Source: Yeosuana aromativorans (GTDB lineage: Bacteria > Bacteroidota > Bacteroidia > Flavobacteriales > Flavobacteriaceae). Taken from it: a stretch of 64,000 nt of DNA. This document shows positions 46,826 to 56,315 of this stretch, one piece after another; positions within the stretch are counted from its first letter, which is position 1, and each line of letters starts with the position of its first letter. The notes under the pieces were generated by a model. The model did no database searches, had not been told where the DNA came from, and was given only the letters and a program-made list of their open reading frames with translations. A program made the position numbers and the translations under genes. The stretch lies in contig NZ_BMNR01000002.1 in the NCBI RefSeq assembly GCF_014646655.1, positions 62,001-126,000 on the forward strand, written 5' to 3'.

Positions 46826-47874
46826 GTGTTAAATAGTTTAAGGGTTACTTTAAAGAGGTTGTTTTTGGTATGGATATCAAGTGTATAATTGTCTTTGTAT
46901 AATAAATTTAAGCGTTTTTTTATGTTGGTCAAACCAATACCTTTATTTTCTGAATCTTCTTGCATTATGGTGTTTTCAATTTTAAACTCAAGCGAGTTCT
47001 CATAACAGGTGAGCTGTATATTGATTGTTAGCACATTATTTTTTAAGGAACCATGTTTAAAACTATTTTCCACAAACGGCAGTAACAGCATGGGAGCAAT
47101 TTTAAAATGGGTACAATTACCAAAGGTTTGAAAGGTAATGTTCAACGAATCGTTAAAGCGAATTTGTTCCAAATCAATATAGTCTTTTATATGATTTATC
47201 TCTTCTTCAACAGAAACAAAGGGTTTATCAATTTGGTACAACAGATAATCCAGAAGATTGGATAGTTTTACAATCATTTCAGGCGTTTCGTCTGCTTTTT
47301 TTAAAGCAAATCCATAAAGTGTATTTAACGTGTTAAATAGGAAATGTGGATGGATTTGCATCTTTAAATACTGAAGTTCTTGCTCTTTTAGTTTGAGCTG
47401 AGTTTCTAAAACCTTGGTTTCCAGTTTACTGGTTTTTTCGGCGTGTTTCAAATTGATCGTTAACAATTTAAAGGCACTAACCACAATGGTGACAAGATAT
47501 ACGGCAATCATAATAAAAATCATGTTTTTACTAATGGGTGCCATATTCCCGGTTTCAAAATGGGATAGATAAATCAATCCGTAAAAAATAGAAAGCACGA
47601 TTAAATACGATGATATAACTAACGTGTAAATACTGTAAAGCACAAAAAGAGCATATCGTTTTTTTACTAAATAATTGGGGATTAAGATGTAAATTGAAAC
47701 GTAGGTTGTAATAATGGTGATGGGCATTAAAAAGAGTGAAAACGAGAGCACATAATTAAAATTTTCTGACCCAACACCAAAAAAGTAGAGGTAAAACAAT
47801 AGGACACCTACCCAAAATACCATGTGCATTAAAACCCGCGAGGTGAATTTTATAATGTGTTTTCTGATAAGCAT
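46822..47874 (-). CDS. LytS-like sensor histidine kinase
   Basis: The 350-residue kinase has four membrane segments in the first 150 residues, a short coiled coil (about 150-185) and the His_kinase phosphoacceptor region with MQIHPHFLFNTLNTLYGFA (about 182-200). The HATPase part has FVENSFKHGSL and GIGLTNIKKRLNLLY. It is the partner of the LytTR regulator encoded next to it. It senses an unknown membrane or cell-envelope signal. Confidence 0.95.
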   Translation of the reverse strand: MLIRKHIIKFTSRVLMHMVFWVGVLLFYLYFFGVGSENFNYVLSFSLFLMPITIITTYVSIYILIPNYLVKKRYALFVLYSIYTLVISSYLIVLSIFYGLIYLSHFETGNMAPISKNMIFIMIAVYLVTIVVSAFKLLTINLKHAEKTSKLETKVLETQLKLKEQELQYLKMQIHPHFLFNTLNTLYGFALKKADETPEMIVKLSNLLDYLLYQIDKPFVSVEEEINHIKDYIDLEQIRFNDSLNITFQTFGNCTHFKIAPMLLLPFVENSFKHGSLKNNVLTINIQLTCYENSLEFKIENTIMQEDSENKGIGLTNIKKRLNLLYKDNYTLDIHTKNNLFKVTLKLFNT

Positions 47875-48063
47875 ATCCTTAAAAATAAGACAATATTACT
47901 GTAATTTTATAGTGAAATTAATTTTTGTAGACGAATGACCAATTTAATGCCGTTTTTAACATTACGGTTATTTAAGGACTTAAAAAGGTTATCCGTCGCA
48001 TTTTAAAAAAGCACACGGATTTCAAGCTTAAGTTTGTGCTATAAATCCATAAATTTAGATATT

Positions 48064-48486
48064 ATGATAGCAATAGTAATTTTACAGAATCCAGGTTTTT
48101 TTAGCGAATTATCAAAACGGTTTAATGAAGGAGGTCCCTTTTTTATGACCCTCATACTCATAACTTTATTGTTGTCGTTAGGGTTTTTAACCAAAGGGTT
48201 TTTAAGATTAAAAGACAATCCTGAAGCATTAAAAAAAATGCTTCGATTAGTTGGTGATACCAGTTTATTGGGATTGGTTTTAGGCTTTCTTGGTTCTATG
48301 ATAGGGCTAATAGGTGCTTTTGACGCTATTGAAAGTTTTGATAAAATAAGTACAGCCATGATAGCAGGTGGGTTAAAAGTATCTTTTTTAACCACTGTTT
48401 TTGGCAGCCTTGTTTTTATAATTTCCAGAATAGGAATGCTAATCTTGAGAAGTATGGTTAAGGAACAAAATACTCAAGAAAAATAG
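48064..48486 (+). CDS. MotA/TolQ/ExbB-like proton channel protein, unpaired
   Basis: The 140-residue protein has three membrane segments: about 20-42, 68-95 and 100-130, with LLGLVLGFLGSMIGLIGAFDAI as the conserved TolQ/ExbB helix. It lacks the neighbouring ExbD/TolR subunit that usually completes a force generator, and is shorter than most ExbB proteins. I start at the ATG at 48064; the longer frame from 48034 adds ten residues. It diverges from the LytS gene, and its function is unknown. Confidence 0.85.
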   Translation: MIAIVILQNPGFFSELSKRFNEGGPFFMTLILITLLLSLGFLTKGFLRLKDNPEALKKMLRLVGDTSLLGLVLGFLGSMIGLIGAFDAIESFDKISTAMIAGGLKVSFLTTVFGSLVFIISRIGMLILRSMVKEQNTQEK

Positions 48487-48537
48487 ATTGCCCAGTGAAC
48501 AACATTACATCATCAAAAAAACAAATCAGTTATGTTG

Positions 48538-48568
48538 AAAAGGTTTGATTATATCAAGCCTTTTTTTT
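48538..48568 (+). terminator. Terminator after the ExbB-like gene
   Basis: AAAAGGTTTGAT (48538-48549) pairs with ATCAAGCCTTTT (48553-48564 region) over nearly its whole length, followed by a T tract. It runs into the stop codon of the convergent nuclease gene. Confidence 0.8.
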
Positions 48569-49346
48569 AGAATAAGTCATTCAACACTTTAGCCAGCCTG
48601 ATACCTCCTTTTTGTAATTGATCACGAACGATGCCCATGTATTCATAAGAGTATTGATAGCGTAAATTGTCATTAGCTGTAACATTGGCATATACTTGTC
48701 TAGTCAATTTATGTGTATCATTTACCCAATTTATAACAGTGCCTTCCTGAATGTTTTTAACCTCTTCCTTGCTTAATTTTTCTGCGTTTTTGGCAAGTTC
48801 GGTGTAACTCATGCCATAATCGTCAATCATTTTATTGTCCCAAACACTGTGTAAATTGGTGTCTTTATAAAACCATTGTACTTTGAAGTCATTACCACCT
48901 CTATCTTCCGAAAGACCAACATGCAAAGGCTGGTGTAAATCGCCTATTAAGTGTACCAATAATTTTAGATAGAATATTTTGTCATCATCTGATGCGTTTT
49001 TGTCTGAAATGATTGTTTTACAATAGTTGATGCCAGAAACCAAATCGCCATCAGGGTTTTGTTTAGACGGATCATAATCAACATCCAAAGGCATATTGAT
49101 ATAGTGCCAGGTATAAAATTTGTCGTAACGCTTATCTGATTTTATTTCATCGGCATAGGTTGAAACAAGCGCTAGTGATTCTCCATGAAGTAATTTCTTA
49201 ATTTTGCGTTTAGCATGGCCTTTTAAATACTGCTCGGCTATTCGTCCAACAGTACGGTGACCGGTCGCACCCCAATCGTCTGAAGCGTTGGTAGTACAAG
49301 GGATTAACAACAAAAACAACAACGCGCAGGTGAATAAATATTTCAT
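48567..49346 (-). CDS. S1/P1-type nuclease
   Basis: The 259-residue secreted enzyme has a signal peptide (about 1-21, ending TNASDD) and a zinc-trinuclear S1/P1 domain that cleaves single-stranded nucleic acids and 3'-nucleotides. Mature N-terminus DWGATGHRTVGRIAEQYL carries the first Trp/His ligands; HYINMPLDVD, HLIGDLHQPLHVG and HSVWDNKMID supply the remaining ligands. The length is normal. It could help scavenge nucleotides and phosphate, with the e(P4) phosphatase elsewhere in the window. Confidence 0.94.
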   Translation of the reverse strand: MKYLFTCALLFLLLIPCTTNASDDWGATGHRTVGRIAEQYLKGHAKRKIKKLLHGESLALVSTYADEIKSDKRYDKFYTWHYINMPLDVDYDPSKQNPDGDLVSGINYCKTIISDKNASDDDKIFYLKLLVHLIGDLHQPLHVGLSEDRGGNDFKVQWFYKDTNLHSVWDNKMIDDYGMSYTELAKNAEKLSKEEVKNIQEGTVINWVNDTHKLTRQVYANVTANDNLRYQYSYEYMGIVRDQLQKGGIRLAKVLNDLF

Positions 49347-49414
49347 ACAAAAAGTTTGTGCTAATTTATAAATATGTAAGATACAAAGGTCTTAAAATTT
49401 TCATAAGAAACACC

Positions 49415-49903
49415 TTAATGTCCCAGGCGTTTTACGGTTTTTTTATTCAACAACAGCATGGGCAGCGCTACGCCTACGGTTAGCGATATCAAAATAAAAA
49501 ACATGGTAAATCCGTTGGTGAAAATAGAGTCAATCAACGAGACGCGTTTTACGGGATTTTCTTCCATAAAAATGAAATCCATAATGGACAGAACCGTTTC
49601 GTAAGCAAAATACCCTGGAATCATGGGAATAACCGGTGGTATTGAAAACACCACGGGCGGTTGGTGTATTTTATGGGCCATGGGAATACATACCAGACCC
49701 ACAAAAAAGGCTGCTACAAAACTGCTCAAAACCACATGTACGTTAAAATGGATCAGTAAAAATTTAATAAAACCGGCACCGGCACCTAACATAAAAACCG
49801 TGAGCACAGAATTTTTTGGAATATTAAACAATAGTCCAAACCCAACGGCAGCCACACCAGACCAAAACGATACTTCCAATAATTTTAATATAACTTCTAA
49901 CAT
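49415..49903 (-). CDS. Threonine/serine exporter, second subunit (DUF3815/YjjB-like)
   Basis: The 162-residue membrane protein has four to five hydrophobic segments with the conserved block PPVIPMIPGYFAYETV (about 92-107). It corresponds to the C-terminal half of ThrE from corynebacteria, here a separate gene. It lies one base after the larger subunit gene (start at 49903), so they are translated together. The substrate is probably threonine or serine, by family. Confidence 0.88.
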   Translation of the reverse strand: MLEVILKLLEVSFWSGVAAVGFGLLFNIPKNSVLTVFMLGAGAGFIKFLLIHFNVHVVLSSFVAAFFVGLVCIPMAHKIHQPPVVFSIPPVIPMIPGYFAYETVLSIMDFIFMEENPVKRVSLIDSIFTNGFTMFFILISLTVGVALPMLLLNKKTVKRLGH

Positions 49904-49904
49904 C

Positions 49905-50672
49905 TTAATTCAATTGAAAAATATACATTGCTAAAAACAAACCAATTGCCATAGCCAACACTATCATTAGACCAGTTGTAAAGCGTACCATACCATTGAT
50001 GATATTGTTGTCCAGTAAATCGGTAAAGGAATTGATTAACGGCACACCGGGCACTAAAAACAAAATGGAAGTAGCCAAGGCTGTTGGCGGGTTAGAGCCT
50101 ATGCCATACAGAATGCCAAACGATGCAGCAGTTGATGCCACAAACGACCCCAAAAATATGCGAATGTACAGATTGTATTTTAGCTTGTGGGTTTCCTGGA
50201 ATACATAAAGCCCTAAAAAGGTACTTATAAAAGCCACTAACATATTCAGGTAATCACCTTTAAAAATGTTGCAAAATCCGGCGCCTGCCAAACTTACCGC
50301 CACAAGAACCAACCATCGTGGATAACGTTTCAGGGTTTTAATGCGTTCAATCTCATCAGAAATTTGTTCCAAGGTCCAATTCTCGCTAATGGCATTCCAA
50401 CTGGCTTTACTGATGGCTGAGATAAACGAAAAATTAATAATGTAGGGCGGAATGTTTTTTACCCGGGTGCAACTGGTATGCGTTTCCTTGTCATATAAGG
50501 TCATCACAATGGTTTTATGGCTGATAAAGCTGGACGCTTTTACATTTAAGACCGAGGCAAACCGGTCAATACTTAAATTGACCCGAATGGTATTGGCACC
50601 AGAAACCATTAAAAGCGATGAAATATCTAAGAGCAGACGCGCTTTTTTGATGAGTTTTGAACTGTCATTCAT
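49905..50672 (-). CDS. Threonine/serine exporter, first subunit (DUF1212/YjjP-like)
   Basis: The 255-residue protein has a soluble N-terminal region of about 115 residues (LLLDISSLLMVSGANTIRVNLSID) and four to five membrane segments after it. It is the N-terminal half of the ThrE exporter. With the second subunit it forms a threonine/serine exporter of the inner membrane. No regulatory gene is nearby. Confidence 0.88.
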   Translation of the reverse strand: MNDSSKLIKKARLLLDISSLLMVSGANTIRVNLSIDRFASVLNVKASSFISHKTIVMTLYDKETHTSCTRVKNIPPYIINFSFISAISKASWNAISENWTLEQISDEIERIKTLKRYPRWLVLVAVSLAGAGFCNIFKGDYLNMLVAFISTFLGLYVFQETHKLKYNLYIRIFLGSFVASTAASFGILYGIGSNPPTALATSILFLVPGVPLINSFTDLLDNNIINGMVRFTTGLMIVLAMAIGLFLAMYIFQLN

Positions 50673-51007
50673 ATAACTGAAATTATAAGCTATAGCTAAA
50701 CAAATTTAAGGGTTTCTTTCCGTTTAATGCCATAAAATACACGTAAAAATCCTTAAAAGTTAAGCCTTGTTTATGCTAAAAATATAAGGGAAAACGTATT
50801 CGTAATGCTATATTCTTAATGGATGGCTTTACACTGGTTTTTAATTCAGGAAAGGTTTTTGGTGTTGATAAGTTTTAGCAGGTCTTAGTTATAGTGTGTT
50901 GATTTTCTTATAAATAAAAACTAACTTCGTTTATATGTGCTGAATGTGTTTCAGTATAGTTTGATGTAAACTATTAAAAATTCATAATTATCGTAAACAT
51001 TTTAACA
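50673..51007 (+). promoter_or_regulatory. Intergenic gap with promoter of the Crp-like operon
   Basis: The 335-bp gap has no gene. A promoter fits at TTG (50899-50901), 20 bases, TAACTTCG (50922-50929). The start codon of the regulator is 78 bases later. Other parts look featureless. Confidence 0.6.
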
Positions 51008-51601
51008 TTGAAATCATTTAAGAATATATTAATTGACAAGATTGGACTTGATGAAGAACTTTATTTCGCCCTAGAAAAAACATTAATACGAATAAAACTT
51101 AAGAAGAAAGATTTTCTGATTAAAGAGGGAGAAACCTGTTCATTCATTGGGTTTATAAAAGCAGGAGTACTCCGCTCTTATATTTTAAAGGATGGTAATG
51201 AATTCAATATTGATTTTTACTTACCAGATTCATTGGTAAGTTCTTACACAAGCTTCCTGACTCAAACTCCATCGGTTGGAAATATTCAGGCTTTATCTGA
51301 ATCAGAAATCTATATTATAAATCTTTCTGATTACAACAAGTTGCTTAAATTAAATACAGAATATTATAAATTCGGAAAGTACGTTTCAGATGTTCTTTTT
51401 ATTAGAAAATGTAAAAGAGAGGCTTCTTTATTAATGGATTCAGCTAACGATAGGTACAAATTTCTTTTAACACTTTTTCCTCAAATTGAACAATTAGTAC
51501 CCCAGTACCATATTGCATCTTATTTGGGTATAAAACCCGAATCATTGAGTAGGATAAAACACTTAACATATATCAATGAAAAAGTGCTCTTAAAAAAATA
51601 A
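51008..51601 (+). CDS. Crp/Fnr-family regulator, TTG start
   Basis: The 197-residue protein has a cNMP-binding-like beta-roll (about 30-120; FLIKEGETCSFIGFIKAGVLRSYIL) and a C-terminal winged helix (PQYHIASYLGIKPESLSRIKH, about 165-185). No cysteine cluster of Fnr type is seen. In its frame a stop codon lies 33 bases before the TTG at 51008 with no ATG between, so TTG is the start. It begins a plus-strand cluster of five genes and may control it; the signal is unknown. Confidence 0.9.
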   Translation: MKSFKNILIDKIGLDEELYFALEKTLIRIKLKKKDFLIKEGETCSFIGFIKAGVLRSYILKDGNEFNIDFYLPDSLVSSYTSFLTQTPSVGNIQALSESEIYIINLSDYNKLLKLNTEYYKFGKYVSDVLFIRKCKREASLLMDSANDRYKFLLTLFPQIEQLVPQYHIASYLGIKPESLSRIKHLTYINEKVLLKK

Positions 51602-51626
51602 TTTTGCTTCCATAAAAAAGATAGTT

Positions 51627-52016
51627 ATGAAAACAAAAATTGTACTAGCAATATTGTTAATCATTTCGATTATGGAAACAAAAGCACAAACCTTAGTTAA
51701 AAGAAATGAATTATCAAGTGTCAATATTGGAAAAAGAGAGGTTTCTTCAGTTAAAATTGTAGAAATTGAGTTTCAGCCCGGTCAAAAGGCGCCATATCAT
51801 CAACATCCTTGCCCAATTGTTGGCCAAATTGTTTCAGGAACTTGCCTGGTTCAGATTGAAGGAGAAAAACCGAAAATTTTGAATCCAGGAGATACATTTT
51901 ACGAACCTGCTCTAACTCCAGTGATTCACTTTGATAACTACTCAAAGACAAAGCCAATGAAATTCGTTGCCTACTATTTGACGAATGGTGAAAAAGAATT
52001 AATTGAACTATTATAA
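51627..52016 (+). CDS. Secreted cupin-domain protein
   Basis: The 129-residue protein has a signal peptide (MKTKIVLAILLIISIMETKA, about 1-20) and a cupin domain with the metal-binding motif in PYHQHPCPIVGQIVSG (about 53-68) and a second part FYEPALTPVIHFDN. Cupins of this type bind a metal and often act on quercetin-like or sugar ligands, or only bind them. It is 25 bp after the regulator gene. Confidence 0.88.
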   Translation: MKTKIVLAILLIISIMETKAQTLVKRNELSSVNIGKREVSSVKIVEIEFQPGQKAPYHQHPCPIVGQIVSGTCLVQIEGEKPKILNPGDTFYEPALTPVIHFDNYSKTKPMKFVAYYLTNGEKELIELL

Positions 52017-52037
52017 AAGTAATTGATTACACACACA

Positions 52038-53009
52038 ATGAAAGTATTGTTTTTTGAGGAAAAAGGTGACGCCTTAAAAGTTTTAAAATCGGGAGAGCAA
52101 AACATCCCAGAGTTACATAGTAATGAAGTTAAAGTAAAAGTGCTTGCAAGCCCCATTAATCCAGCCGATTTTATGTTTATTGAAAAACAGTATCGAGTGA
52201 AGCCCGAATTTCCTCAAATTGCTGGTTTTGAGGGAACGGGCATTATAGTGGACAATGGTGGAGATGAAAATTTTCCAAGCAACGCAATTGTTGCATTTAG
52301 ACATAAAAATATTTGGGCTGAATTTGCCAATATCCCCAAGGATAAAATCATTCTTTTACCGAAAAACTTTTCAATTGAAAAAGCTGCTCAATTATCTTTA
52401 AATCCATTGACTGCCTGGGCTCTTTTAGAGGAGTCAAATGCTAAAGAGAATGAATGGGTTGTGCTTTCGGCAGCAAGTTCAGCGGTAAGCAAACTCATCA
52501 TCCAATTCGCCAAAAATAAGAGAGTAAAAACCATGGCTATTGTTCGGGATTTTGAGCAAAAGGAAGCATTATTAAGTCTTGGTGCAAACATGGTTTTAAT
52601 TTCTGATGATGACATAATAGAAAAACAAATTCGAGAACTTGGAAAAACAGAAAGAATTGCCAGCTTTTTGGATGCTGTAGGAGGAGATTTAGCTTCAACA
52701 ATTATTAAAACAATCTCTCCCAATAGTAAAATAATACACTATGGCTTATATAGCGACCAAAATGTAACATATCACAATTCAGATATAATCTTTAAAAACT
52801 TAACCATCAAAGGATTTGGAATTGATGGATGGATGAATGGCAAATCAAAAACAGAAATCAAAAAAATATGGAATAATATCATCCAAGAGCTTATGAACCA
52901 AGACTTTAAAATGGAAGTTTCGGGAACTTATCCATTAGAAGATTTTAAACAGGCAATCATTGAAAGTAGGAACATCAAAAGTGGAAAAAACCTTTTTTGG
53001 ATGAATTAA
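52038..53009 (+). CDS. MDR-superfamily NAD(P)H-dependent reductase
   Basis: The 323-residue protein has a GroES-like N-domain (VKVLASPINPADFMFIEK; AGFEGTGIIVDNGG) and a Rossmann domain (VVLSAASSAVSKLIIQFAKNK). It has no catalytic zinc ligands, so it belongs to the quinone-oxidoreductase or trans-2-enoyl-CoA-reductase side of the family. I take the ATG at 52038 because the first frame position (52023) is a TTG with no support. It lies 21 bases after the cupin gene. Confidence 0.9.
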   Translation: MKVLFFEEKGDALKVLKSGEQNIPELHSNEVKVKVLASPINPADFMFIEKQYRVKPEFPQIAGFEGTGIIVDNGGDENFPSNAIVAFRHKNIWAEFANIPKDKIILLPKNFSIEKAAQLSLNPLTAWALLEESNAKENEWVVLSAASSAVSKLIIQFAKNKRVKTMAIVRDFEQKEALLSLGANMVLISDDDIIEKQIRELGKTERIASFLDAVGGDLASTIIKTISPNSKIIHYGLYSDQNVTYHNSDIIFKNLTIKGFGIDGWMNGKSKTEIKKIWNNIIQELMNQDFKMEVSGTYPLEDFKQAIIESRNIKSGKNLFWMN

Positions 53010-53066
53010 GACCTTTCAGTATTATAAAAGAAAAGCAATAAACAATAATTTTAAAAACAGTAAAAA

Positions 53067-53354
53067 ATGTTCATTATTAACCTAACGTACAAAACACAAC
53101 TCGACAAAATTGACCAATATTTAAATGAACATATTGATTTCTTGAATGAGCAATATGAATTAGAAAACTTTCTGGTTTCAGGAAGAAAAATCCCGAGGAC
53201 AGGAGGCATAATTTTGTCTAAAGCTAGCAGTAAATTGGAATTGGAAAAAATTATTGAGAAAGACCCTTTCAAGATAAATGAATTGGCCGATTATGAAATT
53301 ACTGAATTCGTACCAAGTAAGACCAGCGAGGAATTGAAGTTTTTAATAGAATAA
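53067..53354 (+). CDS. YciI-family protein
   Basis: The 95-residue protein has the ferredoxin-like fold of YciI with the conserved start MFIINLTYKTQLDKIDQYLNEH region, RTGGIILSKA (about 50-58) and DPFKINELADYEITEFVP with a typical His/Asp replaced by Asp/Tyr. The family is thought to have small-molecule lyase or dehalogenase-like activity, mostly unproven. It is in the five-gene cluster after the MDR gene. Confidence 0.9.
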   Translation: MFIINLTYKTQLDKIDQYLNEHIDFLNEQYELENFLVSGRKIPRTGGIILSKASSKLELEKIIEKDPFKINELADYEITEFVPSKTSEELKFLIE

Positions 53355-53367
53355 AGGTATAATTAAC

Positions 53368-53805
53368 ATGAATATTTCCATCAACGAAAATGCTCCTGTT
53401 AAATCTTCGGGTAAAATTGAAATTAAAGCACCAATAGATAAAGTTTGGCAAATACTGGTATCCATTAACGACTGGCCTTCGTGGCAATCAGAAGTTACGG
53501 AGTCAAATTTACAAGAGGATCTTAAAGAAGGCGCTATCTTTAAATGGAAAGCAGGCGGACTATCTTTTACGTCACAACTTCACACGGTTGAACCAAAAAA
53601 TAAATTGGGCTGGACAGGAAAAACCATTGGTGCAAGTGCCGTCCATAATTGGTTTTTTATGCTTGAAAACAATACTACCGTTGTTAAAGTTGAAGAAAGT
53701 CTACAAGGTATTTTTCCTGAACTATTTAAAAACTATTTTCAAAGAAATTTAGACAAGGGAATTCGATTGAATTTGGAAGACTTAAAACGTGCTTCAGAAA
53801 AATAA
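53368..53805 (+). CDS. SRPBCC/START-like family protein
   Basis: The 145-residue protein has a START-like fold (GKIEIKAPIDKVWQILVSINDWPSWQSEV, about 16-43, and the C-terminal helix YFQRNLDKGIRLNLEDLKRA). It resembles polyketide cyclase/dehydrase relatives, with a different ligand pocket from the AHSA1 set at 10621-12516. It is the last gene of the cluster starting with the Crp-like regulator. Confidence 0.9.
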   Translation: MNISINENAPVKSSGKIEIKAPIDKVWQILVSINDWPSWQSEVTESNLQEDLKEGAIFKWKAGGLSFTSQLHTVEPKNKLGWTGKTIGASAVHNWFFMLENNTTVVKVEESLQGIFPELFKNYFQRNLDKGIRLNLEDLKRASEK

Positions 53806-53961
53806 TTACAAGTAAAAGCTTTTAACAAGCGATTACGGAGGAACTTTTAAAAAGGATTATAACCCTTGCGGTCATTAGACTTACTTGGTTTGTAGGTTTT
53901 TAAACCATAACTGGCAGATATACAGAGTAAATAAGCGTAACTCTTTAAACTACTACTACTA

Positions 53962-55302
53962 CTACTTTTTCCGTTTATTGTAATTTTTGTCTCCCCGTGT
54001 TTTTGGCTTTTTATACTTTTTGGCAATTTTAAATTTGTATGACCCACCTAAATTTTCCTTTTGGTTTTTGGCTTTTTTCTCGTGGAAAGCTGGACCAACA
54101 GTTTCATCTTTTTTTGCGGGGTTGTGGCGTTCTTTTATTTGTGGACGTTCTTCTTCAATCAACTGATCAGCTATAGCAACAGTTTCAGGAAATTCCATAA
54201 CAGGTATGGTCATGCCCATTAGTGTTTCAATCTGTTTCACAAATTCAAGTTCTGCTTCGGTAGAAAACAAAATAGAACAGCCTTCTCGTTCGGCACGGCC
54301 CGTTCTACCAATACGGTGCATGTAGTTTTCAGGATACTCAGGCGTATCAAAATTAATCACATGCGATACGTTGTCAATGTCCAATCCACGTGCCATGATA
54401 TCAGTAGCCACTAAAATACGGTTTATACCATTTCGGAATTGCTCAATACTGCGCAGTCTGTAATTTTGTGTTTTGTTGGAATGGATGACGCAAGAGTCAT
54501 CAGGAAATATCGCTTCCAGTTTTTCAAACACCATATCCGCCCATTTTTTGGTACTTATAAAGACCAAGACCTTGTTAAAGGTATTGTCATCTTTCAGGAG
54601 ATGGATCAGTAAATTGACTTTGGTATAAAAATTAGGAACGTTATAACCTTGTTGGGAAATGTTTTCCAAAGGCGTTCCCGATACGGCAATGGATACGCGC
54701 TCGGGGCTTTTAAAAAAGTCCGAAATCAATACATCCACATCATGCGTCATGGTTGCCGAAAACATGATGTTTTGTCGACGTTCCGGTAGGATGTCAAAAA
54801 TATTGATCAGTTGGTGCCTAAAGCCTAAATCCAGCATGACATCAACTTCATCTATCACCAACCGTTGAATGGATTTTAGCTGAAGCACACGGCTTAAAGC
54901 CAAATCGTATAATCTGCCAGGTGTTGCCACCAAAATATCCAGTCCTTCGGCGATGGCTTGTTTTTGGGTATTGATATTGGTGCCACCGTAAACACCCTGT
55001 ACACGCACATTGATATATTTAGCCAGCTTTTCTATGTCGTCAACTACTTGCACCACGAGTTCCCGTGTTGGTACCAATATTAAAATGCGCGGTGTTTCCT
55101 GTGTTGAAAACGGTAGATTTTTAAGAATAGGCAGCATGTAAGCATAGGTTTTACCAGTACCGGTTTGTGCTATCCCAACCATGTCTTTTCCAGAGGCCAC
55201 CACATTGAAAGCCTCAGCCTGAATAGGAGTGGGCGTGGTAAACCCTAAGTCATCCAGGGCATTGTATAAGGGTGTGTTTAAATTTAAATCGTTGAAGGTC
55301 AC
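53962..55302 (-). CDS. DEAD-box RNA helicase
   Basis: The 446-residue helicase has the Q motif region (FTTPTPIQAEAF), Walker A AQTGTGKT (45-52), a variant motif II IDEVDVML (DEVD instead of DEAD), SAT, and the C-terminal motifs VATDIMARGLD and HRIGRTGRAE. It ends in a basic tail (KKYKKPKTRGDKNYNKRKK). Cold-shock and ribosome-assembly roles are usual for such proteins. The stop codon lies in a CTA/TAG-type triplet run at 53951-53966. Confidence 0.95.
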   Translation of the reverse strand: MTFNDLNLNTPLYNALDDLGFTTPTPIQAEAFNVVASGKDMVGIAQTGTGKTYAYMLPILKNLPFSTQETPRILILVPTRELVVQVVDDIEKLAKYINVRVQGVYGGTNINTQKQAIAEGLDILVATPGRLYDLALSRVLQLKSIQRLVIDEVDVMLDLGFRHQLINIFDILPERRQNIMFSATMTHDVDVLISDFFKSPERVSIAVSGTPLENISQQGYNVPNFYTKVNLLIHLLKDDNTFNKVLVFISTKKWADMVFEKLEAIFPDDSCVIHSNKTQNYRLRSIEQFRNGINRILVATDIMARGLDIDNVSHVINFDTPEYPENYMHRIGRTGRAEREGCSILFSTEAELEFVKQIETLMGMTIPVMEFPETVAIADQLIEEERPQIKERHNPAKKDETVGPAFHEKKAKNQKENLGGSYKFKIAKKYKKPKTRGDKNYNKRKK

Positions 55303-55344
55303 GGTTTGCTATTTAGCTGGCAAAGTTACGGCTAATATTGTTAT

Positions 55345-56238
55345 CTAAATGAGATGATTGTTGTGAATTTCAATACTGTAGGCAGCACTAAACGTTTCGT
55401 TTGCTGGTAACGACAAGATACCCTCTTTGGTTTTTAGGTCTTGATTAGTGTTTTCGTGGTCTGCAATACCTAACCAAGGCTCAATACAAACATAGTCGCC
55501 CGTAGGTTTTGCCCAAATGCCCAAATACGGAAAATCGTTAAAGCTTACGGTCAGAATGGCGCCATAGGTATCACTTTTTAAAGTCACTTTTCTAGAAGTT
55601 AAATCCTTGAACACAAGAGCATCTTTTTGAAATAAATCATGGGTTAAACGTATTCTATTGGAATGATGAAAAACTGGTTGTGTGTTTGATGAAATCAATC
55701 CGTTCCCCATATTGATTAGATGCCGTTCGGAATTTTCAATATGTTCAAACTCTAAAAAATAATCATCATAAAACTCATTGCCATAAACAGGACAGGCAAA
55801 TGCCGGATGACCGCCAACCGAAAAATACATGGTTTTTGTATCTATATTTGTAACGGTATGGGTGATTTCAATTCTGTTGTCCGTGAGTTTGTAGGTAATT
55901 AGAAATTCAAATTTAAACGGATATGATTTTAGGGTCGATTCATTGTATTTAAGCTTAAAAATCAAGCTATCCTTGGTTTGCTCGAGTAATTTGATATCCT
56001 CATTATACCTTATAAAACCATGCTTGACAAGGTTGTAGGTGTCTCCTTCAAAAATAAAAGAATCATTTTTTAACGCCCCAATAATGGGAAATAGGTTAGG
56101 TGCATGGTTTGCCCAAACATCAGGGTTGGCATCCCACATAAATTCATTCACATTTTGAACGGATGAAATCTCGCACAGTTCGGCGCCTACCTCATTGACG
56201 GCTATTTTAAGCTTGTTGTTTTGTAGTGTATACTTCAT
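55345..56238 (-). CDS. Aldose 1-epimerase family protein
   Basis: The 297-residue protein belongs to the galactose mutarotase-like fold, in the subgroup that includes hexose-6-phosphate mutarotases. It has NLFPIIGALKND, a His in VGGHPAFACPV (about 149) and CIEPWLG (about 263). The acceptor acid of the epimerase is in the last motif. It is encoded 42 bp after the helicase start region, on the same strand, divergent from pabB. Confidence 0.9.
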   Translation of the reverse strand: MKYTLQNNKLKIAVNEVGAELCEISSVQNVNEFMWDANPDVWANHAPNLFPIIGALKNDSFIFEGDTYNLVKHGFIRYNEDIKLLEQTKDSLIFKLKYNESTLKSYPFKFEFLITYKLTDNRIEITHTVTNIDTKTMYFSVGGHPAFACPVYGNEFYDDYFLEFEHIENSERHLINMGNGLISSNTQPVFHHSNRIRLTHDLFQKDALVFKDLTSRKVTLKSDTYGAILTVSFNDFPYLGIWAKPTGDYVCIEPWLGIADHENTNQDLKTKEGILSLPANETFSAAYSIEIHNNHLI

Positions 56239-56315
56239 GGATATCGTTTAAACTAAAATACAAAATTTGTAATTTTTTAAGGATTCTAACTAACTTTACA
56301 CAATAAATATTCTTA

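Noticed and set aside
53951-53966. CTA triplet run as a CRISPR or recombination signal
   Set aside because: It is a short simple repeat around the helicase stop codon with no spacer structure.
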